Of a stretch of DNA of 64,000 nucleotides, positions 51,245-60,392 are shown piece after piece. Under the pieces are notes generated by a model. The model ran no database searches and was not told where the DNA came from. It saw nothing but the letters and a program-made list of their open reading frames with translations. Source of the DNA: Candidatus Avedoeria danica (GTDB lineage: Bacteria; Chloroflexota; Anaerolineae; Epilineales; Epilineaceae); NCBI GenBank assembly GCA_016703025.1, contig JADJCV010000004.1, positions 186,001 through 250,000 on the forward strand. The letters are read 5' to 3'. How positions within the stretch are numbered: the stretch's first letter is position 1; every line of letters begins with the position of its first letter. The position numbers and the translations under genes are program-made.

Positions 51245-53863
51245 ATGACGGACGGCCGGCGCCGCGGTTCGCCCGCGCTCGCGCTCGGTGCCGGCCTGCT
51301 CCTGCCCGGTCTCGGCCACGCGCTGTCCGGTGCGCGCGCCCGCGGCCGGATCGTGTTCGCCGCGGCGGTCGCCGTTGCCATCGTCGCCGTTTGGTACGCG
51401 CTCGAGCCGGGCGCCCCCGCGGCGGCACCTGCGTGGCTGGCGCTGGCCGCGGCCCCATTCTGGGTCGCACAGGCGCTCGACGCAGCGGCGTGCGCGCGCG
51501 GTGCCGAGCCCGGCCCTTGGCGTCTCGGCCTGCTGGCCGCGGTGCCGATCTACGCGGTGGGCCTGCGCGCGACGGAGCCGAACGTCGGCGAGTTCGCGGC
51601 GCGCTGGACGTACGTCCGGCCGCTCTTCGCTGGACTCGCGTCCCCCGATCTCGTCGCGCCGATCCTGACGACCGGCTCGGCCCAGGCACGGATCCACACG
51701 CCGTGCGGGGCGGACGAGCCGCGCGTGGCCGCCCCGTTGCCAAGCGCCCCCGCCGCGCCCGTCATCGCCGCCGACCCGCCGTGCGTTGCCCTCGGCGACC
51801 GTGTCACCGTCCGCGGCGCGGGGTTCCCGCCGGACGCCGCCGTGCGCGTGCTCTGGATCTCGTCCGTCGGCGGCGAGAGTGCGGCCGGTGCGGCGCGGAC
51901 GGACCCGACCGGCGCCTTCGAGGCCACCGTGACGGCGCCGCCGGACTCCGTGCCGGAACGGATCCGCGAGCGCAGCCCCGATGTCCCGCAGAACCAGGCG
52001 GTGCGCGCGCTCGTCGAGCTGCCGACAGGTCGGTGGGGGCCGTCGCAGACGCTCAGCACCGTTCTCTCGTTCCTCGGTGTGACGATCGCGCTCAGCTTCC
52101 TGGCGACGGTGCTGGCCGCCCTGTTCGCGCTGCCCCTCGCCTTCCTCGGCGCGCGGAACCTGATGGGCGGGCGGTGGTGGACGCGGGGTGTGTACCGGCT
52201 CGTGCGCGGCGGCATGAACGTCGTGCGAGCCGTCGAACCGTTGATCATGGCCATCGTCTTCGTCGTCTGGGTGGACCTCGGGCCGTTCGCCGGGCTGTGC
52301 GCGCTCGTCGTCCACGGTGTCGCGGCGCTCGGCAAGCTGTTCAGCGAGACGATCGAAGGGATCGACCCCGGTCCGGTCGAGGCGATCCGCGCTGCGGGCG
52401 CGTCATGGCTGCAGGTGGCGCGCCACGGCGTGCTGCCGCAGATCGTCCCGCCGGCCGTCGGGTACGTCGTCTACCGGATGGACATCAACCTCCGGCTCGG
52501 CACCGTGATCGGCCTCGTCGGCGGCGGCGGCATCGGCATGCTCCTCAGCCAGTGGATCCGCAAGCCGGATCTCCTGCCGCAGGCCGGCACGGCGCTGTTC
52601 GTCATCGCGCTGCTCATCGTGCCCCTGGACTTCGTGAGCGGTGCCGTGCGCGAACGGATTGCCGCGGGCCGCCCGCTCGGGCCCCGGTGGACGCGACCGG
52701 TCATCTACTTCGCCGTCGCGGCGATGGCGGTGTGGTCATGGCGGCGGGCCGAGGTGGACCTGGCGAAGTTCTGGCCGGTTCCGGATCGCGTGCGGACGAT
52801 CGTCCAGCAGCTGGCGCGGCCCGAACTCGTCGAGCGTGGTGCGGACGAGACCGTCGCCTCGGTTGACCTCGTCGTGCCGTGTCCGGCCGGCTTCGACGAA
52901 ACGGTGGTCCCCCAAGGCGTGCCGATCGGTGCCGGAACGCTCGCGCTCGACCGTGGCTGCGCGAATGCCGGCGACGGCGTCGGCGTGTTCCTGGTCGGAC
53001 TTCCGCCCGGTGCGGCGGTGCGGCTGCGCTGGCGCTTCGCAGACGGCAGCGGCCGTCTCGATGCCGTCGGACGGACGAGCGCAGGCCCGGAGAGCGGCGA
53101 CGTCGGCGCCGTGATCGAGGTCCGTCAGATCGTCGAAGATCGCGCGGTCGCGGCGCCCGGCCGGCCGACGCAGGTCGAGGCGACCGTGACGGTGCCGTCC
53201 GGTCCGCTGCGCCTCAGCCAGCCCCTGCGGATCACGCTCTCGAAGATCGTCCTCACGATCCTCATGGCGCTCATGGCGACGACGTTCGGCGCGCTGATGG
53301 CGATCCCGCTCGCGTTCCTGGCGGCGCGGAACATCATGGGCACCACCGGTCTTGGGCGCGTGGTGTATGGCGCAACCCGGCTGTTCCTGAGCACCGTGCG
53401 GGCCATCGAGCCGGCCCTGCTGGTCCAGGTCTTCGCGACGTGGGTGGGCCTCGGCAAGCCGTTCCCGGGCGTGTTGGCGCTGATCGGCGTGACGCTGGCG
53501 AACCTCGGCAAGCTGTTCAGCGAGGCGCTCGAGGACATCGACGCCGGTCCGGTCGAGGCGCTGCGCGCGGCCGGCGCGAACCGGCTGCAGGTGCTGCGCT
53601 ACGCCGTCGTGCCGCAGGTGGTGCCGCCGTGGCTGGCGTTCGGCTTCTACCACTGGGACATCAACGTCCGGCTCTCGACGATCGTCGGCCTGGTGGGCGG
53701 CGGCGGGATCGGCTACCACCTCAGCCAGTGGATGAACACGACGCAGTGGCGGAAGGCGTCCGTGGCGCTCCTCGGCATCATCCTCGTCGTGACGGCGATG
53801 GACACGATCAGCGCTCGTCTCAGGGAGCGGCTCGCCCAGGGGGTGTCGCGCCGTCCGGCGTGA
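51245..53863 (+). CDS. phnE: PhnE, double-length permease with embedded extracytoplasmic modules
   Basis: An 872-residue membrane protein in which two complete PhnE permease domains are fused. Domain 1 (about 285-480) has FLGARNLMG, RAVEPLIMAIVFVVWVDLG, the ATPase-contact loop KLFSETIEGIDPGPVEAIRAAGASW and GLVGGGGIGMLLSQWI. Domain 2 (about 665-860) repeats it: FLAARNIMG, RAIEPALLVQVFATWVGLG, EALEDIDAGPVEALRAAGANR, GLVGGGGIGYHLSQWM. Each is preceded by a membrane segment and an IPT-like strand domain (PPCVALGDRVTVRGAGFPPDAAV in 1; GVPIGAGTLALDRGC in 2). PhnE usually has one permease domain of about 270 residues that dimerises. A GTG six bases earlier is an alternative start. Confidence 0.9.
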   Translation: MTDGRRRGSPALALGAGLLLPGLGHALSGARARGRIVFAAAVAVAIVAVWYALEPGAPAAAPAWLALAAAPFWVAQALDAAACARGAEPGPWRLGLLAAVPIYAVGLRATEPNVGEFAARWTYVRPLFAGLASPDLVAPILTTGSAQARIHTPCGADEPRVAAPLPSAPAAPVIAADPPCVALGDRVTVRGAGFPPDAAVRVLWISSVGGESAAGAARTDPTGAFEATVTAPPDSVPERIRERSPDVPQNQAVRALVELPTGRWGPSQTLSTVLSFLGVTIALSFLATVLAALFALPLAFLGARNLMGGRWWTRGVYRLVRGGMNVVRAVEPLIMAIVFVVWVDLGPFAGLCALVVHGVAALGKLFSETIEGIDPGPVEAIRAAGASWLQVARHGVLPQIVPPAVGYVVYRMDINLRLGTVIGLVGGGGIGMLLSQWIRKPDLLPQAGTALFVIALLIVPLDFVSGAVRERIAAGRPLGPRWTRPVIYFAVAAMAVWSWRRAEVDLAKFWPVPDRVRTIVQQLARPELVERGADETVASVDLVVPCPAGFDETVVPQGVPIGAGTLALDRGCANAGDGVGVFLVGLPPGAAVRLRWRFADGSGRLDAVGRTSAGPESGDVGAVIEVRQIVEDRAVAAPGRPTQVEATVTVPSGPLRLSQPLRITLSKIVLTILMALMATTFGALMAIPLAFLAARNIMGTTGLGRVVYGATRLFLSTVRAIEPALLVQVFATWVGLGKPFPGVLALIGVTLANLGKLFSEALEDIDAGPVEALRAAGANRLQVLRYAVVPQVVPPWLAFGFYHWDINVRLSTIVGLVGGGGIGYHLSQWMNTTQWRKASVALLGIILVVTAMDTISARLRERLAQGVSRRPA

Positions 53864-54041
53864 AGATCGCCTCGATCGTCAGGCTGAAGAGGTCGGCGAT
53901 CTTGAAGGCGAGCGGCAGGCTCGGGTCGTACTTGCCGGTTTCGATCGCGTTCACCGTTTGGCGGCTGACGGCGAGGCGCTCGGCCAGCTCGGCCTGCGAC
54001 CACGCTCGCTCGGCGCGCAGCACGCGCAGGCGGTTGTCCAC
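53820..54041 (-). CDS. Small XRE-family transcriptional regulator
   Basis: A 73-residue DNA-binding protein: NRLRVLRAERAWSQAELAERLAVSRQTVNAIETGKYDPSLPLAFKIADLF holds a full Cro/CI helix-turn-helix (QAELAERLAVSRQTVNAIE), and IEAIFTPDG ends the fold. This is the YozG-like group often cotranscribed with a small membrane protein, as here. The GTG start is chosen by homology; no strong ribosome site precedes it. It overlaps convergent phnE by 44 bases. Confidence 0.9.
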   Translation of the reverse strand: MDNRLRVLRAERAWSQAELAERLAVSRQTVNAIETGKYDPSLPLAFKIADLFSLTIEAIFTPDGATPPGRAAP

Positions 54042-54052
54042 GTCGCGCTGCT

Positions 54053-54493
54053 TCAGCTGTAGCGGCGGGCGCCGCGGATCATGCCGAACGCCCAGCCGAA
54101 CATCATGACGACGAACGTATCGTTGATGTCGAGCTTGGGCCAGCCGGCGCGTTCGAGCAACCGGTAGCTCATCATGCACACGACGCCGACGCAGAAGCCG
54201 AACGCGAGCGCCTCGAACTGGATCCGGCGCTGGAGCTCATCCGCTTCGCGCAGGAAGTGGAGATAGGCGCGGATCGTCTGAAGGCCGACGAGCGTCGGGA
54301 CCGCGACGAGCAGCCACGCAACGGGTGAGCCTGGAGCCGCCCCGCGCTCGAACGCGAAGATCGCGGCGACGAAGGCCACCGCCCAGGCCATGCACCAGGC
54401 GCTGAAGCGGCGCATGTTCCGGGTGTCGGTTGGCGAAAGCTCGCAGCCGAACAGGCGCACCTTGGCGGCCTTGAGACCGGTCGAGGCGGACAT
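54053..54493 (-). CDS. Small four-helix membrane protein paired with XRE regulator
   Basis: A 146-residue protein with four predicted helices (about 30-50, 60-80, 98-115, 126-140). RAYLHFLREADELQRRIQFEALAFGF, here shortened to LREADELQRRIQFEA, resembles the core motif of small membrane proteins encoded next to XRE regulators (YdhK/DUF-type). Function unknown; it may sense the membrane state and tether the regulator. The second ATG is chosen for GGAG seven bases upstream. Confidence 0.85.
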   Translation of the reverse strand: MSASTGLKAAKVRLFGCELSPTDTRNMRRFSAWCMAWAVAFVAAIFAFERGAAPGSPVAWLLVAVPTLVGLQTIRAYLHFLREADELQRRIQFEALAFGFCVGVVCMMSYRLLERAGWPKLDINDTFVVMMFGWAFGMIRGARRYS

Positions 54494-54528
54494 CGTGGAC
54501 TCCATGCGGGCGGCGGATCGATGGGCGC

Positions 54529-54558
54529 AGTGTAATGCGTGCTTGACATCATGTCAAG
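54529..54558 (-). promoter_or_regulatory. Promoter with operator for the XRE/membrane operon
   Basis: On the minus strand a perfect TTGACA (54557-54552), 17 bases, TACACT (54534-54529). The palindrome CTTGACAT-C-ATGTCAAG (54542-54558) covers the -35 box, an ideal site for autorepression by the XRE protein encoded downstream. Confidence 0.78.
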
Positions 54559-54617
54559 TAACATTTACTCGGACCGTTCCCAGGCGGAGGTCCGTCGCGC
54601 CCCAGACGCTGGACGTG

Positions 54618-54651
54618 AAACCGCCCGCCGGGCAATGCCGGCGGGCGGTTT
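54618..54651 (-). terminator. Rho-independent terminator, hairpin with A/T flanks
   Basis: AAACCGCCCGCCGG and CCGGCGGGCGGTTT, 14 bases each, loop GCAATG. It follows the end of the secreted repeat protein on the minus strand, and the T-rich ends allow stopping in either direction. Confidence 0.75.
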
Positions 54652-54679
54652 TCGGTCCATTCGGCCGAACGGCGATCGG

Positions 54680-56227
54680 TTACGGGAGCGGCGGCGGCGG
54701 CGCGGGCGGGGTCGGGAAGCCCGGGCCCGGGACGACGGGCGTCACGGCGCCGGGGCCGGTGCCGCCGCGGACGACGAGGCGGTCCGGGCCGATCCGACGG
54801 CCGTCGCGGTTCAGCTGGGCGGACAGGATGCTGTGGTCGCCCGCCGCGTTGCGGTCCAGCCAGACGATGACGGTCCCGACGCTGTCCGTCGAGGCGAGGT
54901 CGGGTGAGAAGCTGAACGCCGGCCCGCCGGCAACGGCCGACTGGTAGCCGTACGGGATGCCGTTGATGTTCAACCGCCGGATCTTGACGTCCGGCGACTC
55001 GGCGCCCGTGCGCTCCTCCCAAGCGGCGAGGTAGCCGCCGTACGGACCGAGCGAGCTGATCGTCGGGTAGACCTGGTCGGACGGCCCGGTGGCGATCTTG
55101 ACGACGGGCTTGTACGGCACGGCGTTGTTGTTCATCCGCCGGCCGAAGATGTCCCGCTCCGGCTGGTCCTTGGGCGTCTCGGACCACACGACCATGTACT
55201 CGCCGGCGTTCGGCTCGGCCGCGACGGACGGGCGGCCGATGTCCGTGCCCGCGACGACGACGCGCTCGTACTTCACATAAAAGTAGCGGCCAACGCCCTC
55301 GAGCTCAACGGACGCGAGCGCGACGTCGAGGCCGGTGACCTTGCGCCAAACCAGGACGTAGCGGTCCGAGGCCGCCGTCATGCGGAACGTGATGTCCGGG
55401 AACGTTTCGTCCGCCGGCGACGTGACGAGCGGGAAGACGACGCTGGTGCGGGTGCCGTACGTGCTGAGGAACGTGCCGTAGATGTCCCGCGAGCCCGGTG
55501 TCGTCGGCGGGATCGGCGTGCTGCCGGGGCCGCCGGGTGCCGGGGTGCCCGGCGGCGGGAACGTCGGCGACGGGCCCTGCAAGGGCGCACGGCCGTACAC
55601 GCCGGCATCGTCACCCGCAACGTTCGAACCCACCGGCGCGTCCGTGCCATCACCCACCTGTCCGACGACCCCGGCCGGCGCGAGGCTGGCGGCGGAGGCA
55701 TGCGGCTGCAGCCCGGAGACGTCGACGATCGGTCCGAGCGTCAGGCGGGCGAGCGGCACGGGCGTCGGAAGAGGCGGCGGCGGCGCGACGGGCGTCTGGC
55801 CCGGGATCGGCAGGCCCGAGGTCGGGTTGCTGCCGGGCACGCCGCCGAGCGAGCCGCTGTCGTCCGTGAAGACGAGGAAGTACTCGTTGACGCGGGGGCT
55901 GAAGATCAGGGCGGGGTCGCTCTGGTTGCCGGGGGCGACGAGCACGGGCACGATCCGCCCGGTCGGCAGGCCCGACGCGCTGAGGCGCAGGCCGTAGAGG
56001 TCAAGGCCGGTGCCCGCACCGGTGTCCTCCGCCCAGACGAGCAGGTTGGTGTAGCTGTTCGGCGCGAAGGCGATGGCCGGGGAGATCGGTCGGCCGCTGA
56101 CGGGCAGCTGGGCGTTCGGCGACGCGAGGGCGGGCGCCGCGGCGGCCAGCGCCAGGCCGACGATTGACGCAAGGCCGCCCAGGCGGGCGGCGCGCTGGAC
56201 GGGGGTTGGGATGAGACGATCGCGCAT
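54680..56227 (-). CDS. Secreted repeat protein of unknown function
   Basis: A 515-residue exported protein. Signal peptide LGGLASIVGLALAAAAPALAS, then repeats of a beta-rich unit around D-[IL]-[YF]-G-x-R-[LM] (DLYGLRLSASGLPTG, DIYGTFLSTYG, DIFGRRMNNNAVPY, DVKIRRLNINGIPYG) with YLLVW/YMVVWSE/YLAAWEE strands between. It looks like a propeller or solenoid of about seven blades. A Pro-rich insertion (about 150-230) interrupts it, and the end is Pro-rich. I cannot give it a function. The ATG has GAGGAG seven bases upstream. Confidence 0.88.
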   Translation of the reverse strand: MRDRLIPTPVQRAARLGGLASIVGLALAAAAPALASPNAQLPVSGRPISPAIAFAPNSYTNLLVWAEDTGAGTGLDLYGLRLSASGLPTGRIVPVLVAPGNQSDPALIFSPRVNEYFLVFTDDSGSLGGVPGSNPTSGLPIPGQTPVAPPPPLPTPVPLARLTLGPIVDVSGLQPHASAASLAPAGVVGQVGDGTDAPVGSNVAGDDAGVYGRAPLQGPSPTFPPPGTPAPGGPGSTPIPPTTPGSRDIYGTFLSTYGTRTSVVFPLVTSPADETFPDITFRMTAASDRYVLVWRKVTGLDVALASVELEGVGRYFYVKYERVVVAGTDIGRPSVAAEPNAGEYMVVWSETPKDQPERDIFGRRMNNNAVPYKPVVKIATGPSDQVYPTISSLGPYGGYLAAWEERTGAESPDVKIRRLNINGIPYGYQSAVAGGPAFSFSPDLASTDSVGTVIVWLDRNAAGDHSILSAQLNRDGRRIGPDRLVVRGGTGPGAVTPVVPGPGFPTPPAPPPPLP

Positions 56228-56338
56228 GATGTGCTCCTCTGATGATGACGGCGACGGCGCCGTCAACTTGTGAACGCGTTTACCGCTTCCTGCGTTACGG
56301 CCGCCTGCCGGCGATCACTTATGGTCGCCTGCTGGCGA

Positions 56339-57661
<1,323 letters not shown>

Positions 57662-57684
57662 CAGGTTGGCTCCAGCGCTGTCTG

Positions 57685-57757
57685 GTACTCTGTCACTGCA
57701 GAGTCTACGGATGTCTACCTCTGTCGGACAGCCGAAGCGTGTCCAGTGACAGAGTAC
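57685..57757. repeat. 73-bp inverted repeat in the asnS leader
   Basis: GTACTCTGTCACTG (57685-57698) and its exact complement CAGTGACAGAGTAC (57744-57757) enclose 45 bases that contain a further hairpin GGACA-TGTCC. No flanking target duplication is visible. It may be a MITE remnant or an RNA structure in the asnS leader. Confidence 0.7.
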
Positions 57758-57836
57758 GCGTGCGTGCGGCGAACAATCCGCCTCCGCACGAAGGAATGAT
57801 GCACGCTCAAGAGATGCACCATGCGAAGTCGGAGCC

Positions 57837-57842
57837 ATTATA
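57837..57842 (-). promoter_or_regulatory. -10 box of the likely asnS promoter
   Basis: A consensus TATAAT on the minus strand, about 175 bases before the asnS ATG, so the mRNA would include the inverted repeat. No good -35 lies at 16-18 bases. Confidence 0.5.
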
Positions 57843-58161
57843 GAGGGATGACCGGGGCACGGAACCTTTCCGTGCGGACGCTCGGTCGAGTCGCCGCCGG
57901 ACTTGGCTGCGCGCAGTCGGCGTTCTGGGGCGGTCGGGCGAAGTAGGCCGGGCGGTCGACGCCCGCTGCCGGCAACGGGGCAGGCGACACGCCAGCGCAG
58001 GACGGCGCGGATCGGGTGGAACCTTCTTGCCATCCGGCGTTTCGATAGGCGCAGAACGAACGCCAAAAGGTATCCTGTCAGCGGCAGCAAGAAGTCGCCG
58101 CCGCCCGGATCGCCCGGCGTCCGATCGAACACTGTCGCCCGTATCGTCGCCTGGAGCCATC
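57843..58161. other. Divergent intergenic region without a gene
   Basis: About 320 bases between asnS and the sigma gene. The only structure noted is GGTATCCTG near 58069, repeated before the second sigma gene. Confidence 0.5.
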
Positions 58162-58851
58162 ATGACGCTCGCCGTCCCGCATCGCCCGCCTTTCGTCGCC
58201 GCCACCACAACGTGCGGCGGCATGGGCGTAGGCGACGCCCGACCAGCGGCAAGCCCGCGCGAACGGTCGACCGCCCTCGGCGGCGAACCCGCGGCCGATG
58301 CCGTCCTCGTGGCCCGCATCGCCGCCGGGGACGCACGCGCCCACGCGCAGCTCTACGATCACCACGCCGCTGCGCTGCTGCACTACCTCCGGCGCCTCGT
58401 CGCCGACCCGCTGGTGGCCGAAGAGCTGCTCCACGACGTCTTCCTCGACGCCTGGCGCGGCGCGGCCGCCTTCAGGGGTGACAGCCGTGTGATCACGTGG
58501 CTGTTGGCGATCGCCCACAGCCGGGGCTGCAACGAACTCCGTCGCCGCGCCACCCGCTCCCCTGCCGCACTGGCCAAGCGCCTGTTCGATCGCGGCCGGG
58601 CCGTCGCCACCGCGGCCGACCCGCATGCCCACGCGGAGGCGCGGCTCGACGTCGCCGCGGCGCTGGGCGCCCTGCCTGCGGCCCAGGCCGTCGTCGTCGA
58701 CCTCGTCTACTGGCACGGCCTGTCGCTCGAGGACGTGGCCCGTGTCGTCGATGCGCCGCTGGGCACCGTCAAGAGCCGACTGTCCCGCGCGCGCACCGCC
58801 TTGCGGGCGCTGCTCGCAGAGGAGGGGGAGGACGCCGATGTGCACCCCTGA
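58162..58851 (+). CDS. ECF-type RNA polymerase sigma factor
   Basis: A 229-residue sigma-70 relative lacking region 3. Region 2: LVARIAAGDARAHAQLYDHHAAALLHYL and EELLHDVFLDAWRGAAAFRGDSRVITWLLAIAHS. Region 4: ALPAAQAVVVDLVYWHGLSLEDVARVVDAPLGTVKSRLSRARTAL, with the DNA-reading helix TVKSRLSRAR. The first 50 residues are a poorly ordered Pro/Arg-rich head. The ATG has GGAG eight bases upstream. It overlaps the anti-sigma gene by 14 bases. The second copy begins at 62671. Confidence 0.93.
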   Translation: MTLAVPHRPPFVAATTTCGGMGVGDARPAASPRERSTALGGEPAADAVLVARIAAGDARAHAQLYDHHAAALLHYLRRLVADPLVAEELLHDVFLDAWRGAAAFRGDSRVITWLLAIAHSRGCNELRRRATRSPAALAKRLFDRGRAVATAADPHAHAEARLDVAAALGALPAAQAVVVDLVYWHGLSLEDVARVVDAPLGTVKSRLSRARTALRALLAEEGEDADVHP

Positions 58852-60238
58852 TCAGGATCACCTGGCCGATTGGCTGGCCGGCCGGCTCGATCCGGCCGCT
58901 GCCGCCCGCACCGCCGCCCACGTCGCTGTCTGCCCCGCCTGCCGCGCCGAGTCCGACGCCCTCGCCCGCTTGGCGGCCGCTATCCGCACGGCCAGCGCGA
59001 TGCGCGCCGAAGGCGTCGAAGTCCCGGCCTATCGCCTGCCGCCGCCGTCGATCGGGCGGCCGGCCATCCTCCCCCATCTCGGGCGAACGGTGCGGCGAAC
59101 GGTGCCGACGGCCCTTCGTCTGCGTGCGGCCGCGGGCCTCATGGCCGCGGTCGGCGTGGCGATCGGCGCGGTTGCGTGGCGCGCCGCGGGTCCGATTCCG
59201 GGGACGGATCGCGGCGCGGATCAGCGGGCGGGTACGGACGCCGTCGACGTCGTCGCGCTCGCGCCGACCGGCCCGACCATCGTCGCCCGGCAACCGACCG
59301 CCGTCGTGCGCCCGATGCGCGCGGCGCCGGCGCGGAGTGTGCCCGGTCCGATCGCCGCGGTGCCTCGGCCGGTGTTGGGTGCCGTGGCCGTCGTTCCCGC
59401 GACCGCCGCATCGTCGGCTGCCCCCGCCCCCGCCGTCCCGGCGACGCCGGTCGATCGCGAACGACCGGATGCGCCCTATCCGCCCTCCGCCACCGATGCC
59501 GCGACACCCCAACCGCTCGTCCCGACCGCGGCACCCGGCACGGATCAGCCCGCGCCGCCGACATCGCCGACGCCGCCAACGAATCCCGCATCGCCGACAT
59601 CGCCTTCGACACCCGCGCCGATCGCCACGCCGACGGCCGTCGTGCCGACGATCGCCGGCCTCGTCATCGGCGCGGACGGCGGTCCGCTGGCCGGTGCCCG
59701 TGTCGTCGTCGAGCCGTACGACGGCGGGGCCGTCCGCCGTGCCGTGACCGGTCCGGACGGCCGCTACGGCGTCGACGTCGCGCCTGGGCGTTGGCTGGTG
59801 CGGGCCGAGGCGGACGGCTACGTGCTGACGTGGCATGGCGGCGCACCGGCGCCGGCGGCGGCGCAGGCAATCGACGTGACGGACGGAGGGACGCATCCAC
59901 CCGTCGACTTCGCCCTCGAGCCCGTGCCGGGACCGTTCATCCGCGGCCGGGTGGTCGACGCGGCCGGCAACGGCGTGCCGGGCGCCCTCGTCGTCGCGGC
60001 GCGGCCGGGCGACCGGGCGGTGGATGTCGGCGCGGCGGCGGCGGCGGTGTACGCGGACGAGGCCGGCGCGTACGCGCTGCCGATCACGCCGGGCGGCTGG
60101 CTGGTGGCGGCGACGACGGACTGGCGGCGCGGGGCGATGGCGTGGTGGGGCGGGGATGGATCGATCCTGCAGGCGGACCGCGTGCCGGTGGATGTTGAGG
60201 CCACCGCCGAGGACATCGACCTTCACCTTCCGCAGTAG
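58838..60238 (+). CDS. Membrane-anchored zinc anti-sigma factor with carboxypeptidase-regulatory-like domains
   Basis: A 466-residue protein. The cytosolic zinc domain (HLADWLAGRLDPAAAARTAAHVAVCPACRAES) has the HxxxCxxC site that binds the partner sigma. One membrane helix (AAGLMAAVGVAIGAVAW, about 91-107). Outside are a Pro/Thr/Ala linker of 110 residues and two Ig-like CarboxypepD_reg modules (AGLVIGADGGPLAGARVVVEP, YGVDVAPGRWLVRAEADGY; IRGRVVDAAGNGVPGALVVA, YALPITPGGWLVAAT). Such outer domains could sense a signal and release the sigma after proteolysis. It ends IDLHLPQ, 154 bases before the next gene. Confidence 0.9.
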   Translation: MCTPDQDHLADWLAGRLDPAAAARTAAHVAVCPACRAESDALARLAAAIRTASAMRAEGVEVPAYRLPPPSIGRPAILPHLGRTVRRTVPTALRLRAAAGLMAAVGVAIGAVAWRAAGPIPGTDRGADQRAGTDAVDVVALAPTGPTIVARQPTAVVRPMRAAPARSVPGPIAAVPRPVLGAVAVVPATAASSAAPAPAVPATPVDRERPDAPYPPSATDAATPQPLVPTAAPGTDQPAPPTSPTPPTNPASPTSPSTPAPIATPTAVVPTIAGLVIGADGGPLAGARVVVEPYDGGAVRRAVTGPDGRYGVDVAPGRWLVRAEADGYVLTWHGGAPAPAAAQAIDVTDGGTHPPVDFALEPVPGPFIRGRVVDAAGNGVPGALVVAARPGDRAVDVGAAAAAVYADEAGAYALPITPGGWLVAATTDWRRGAMAWWGGDGSILQADRVPVDVEATAEDIDLHLPQ

Positions 60239-60392
60239 TGCAGGGGCCATGGCTTCGCACAAGCGACGTCGAGCAATCGCGTTCGTGCGACCGCATCCGG
60301 GCGCTGCTTCGACGGCGACGATGCACGAACCGCCCGCCGGGCGGTGACACCTTACGACAACGAGATCCCACGACAACGAGAGAGAGTTGCGC

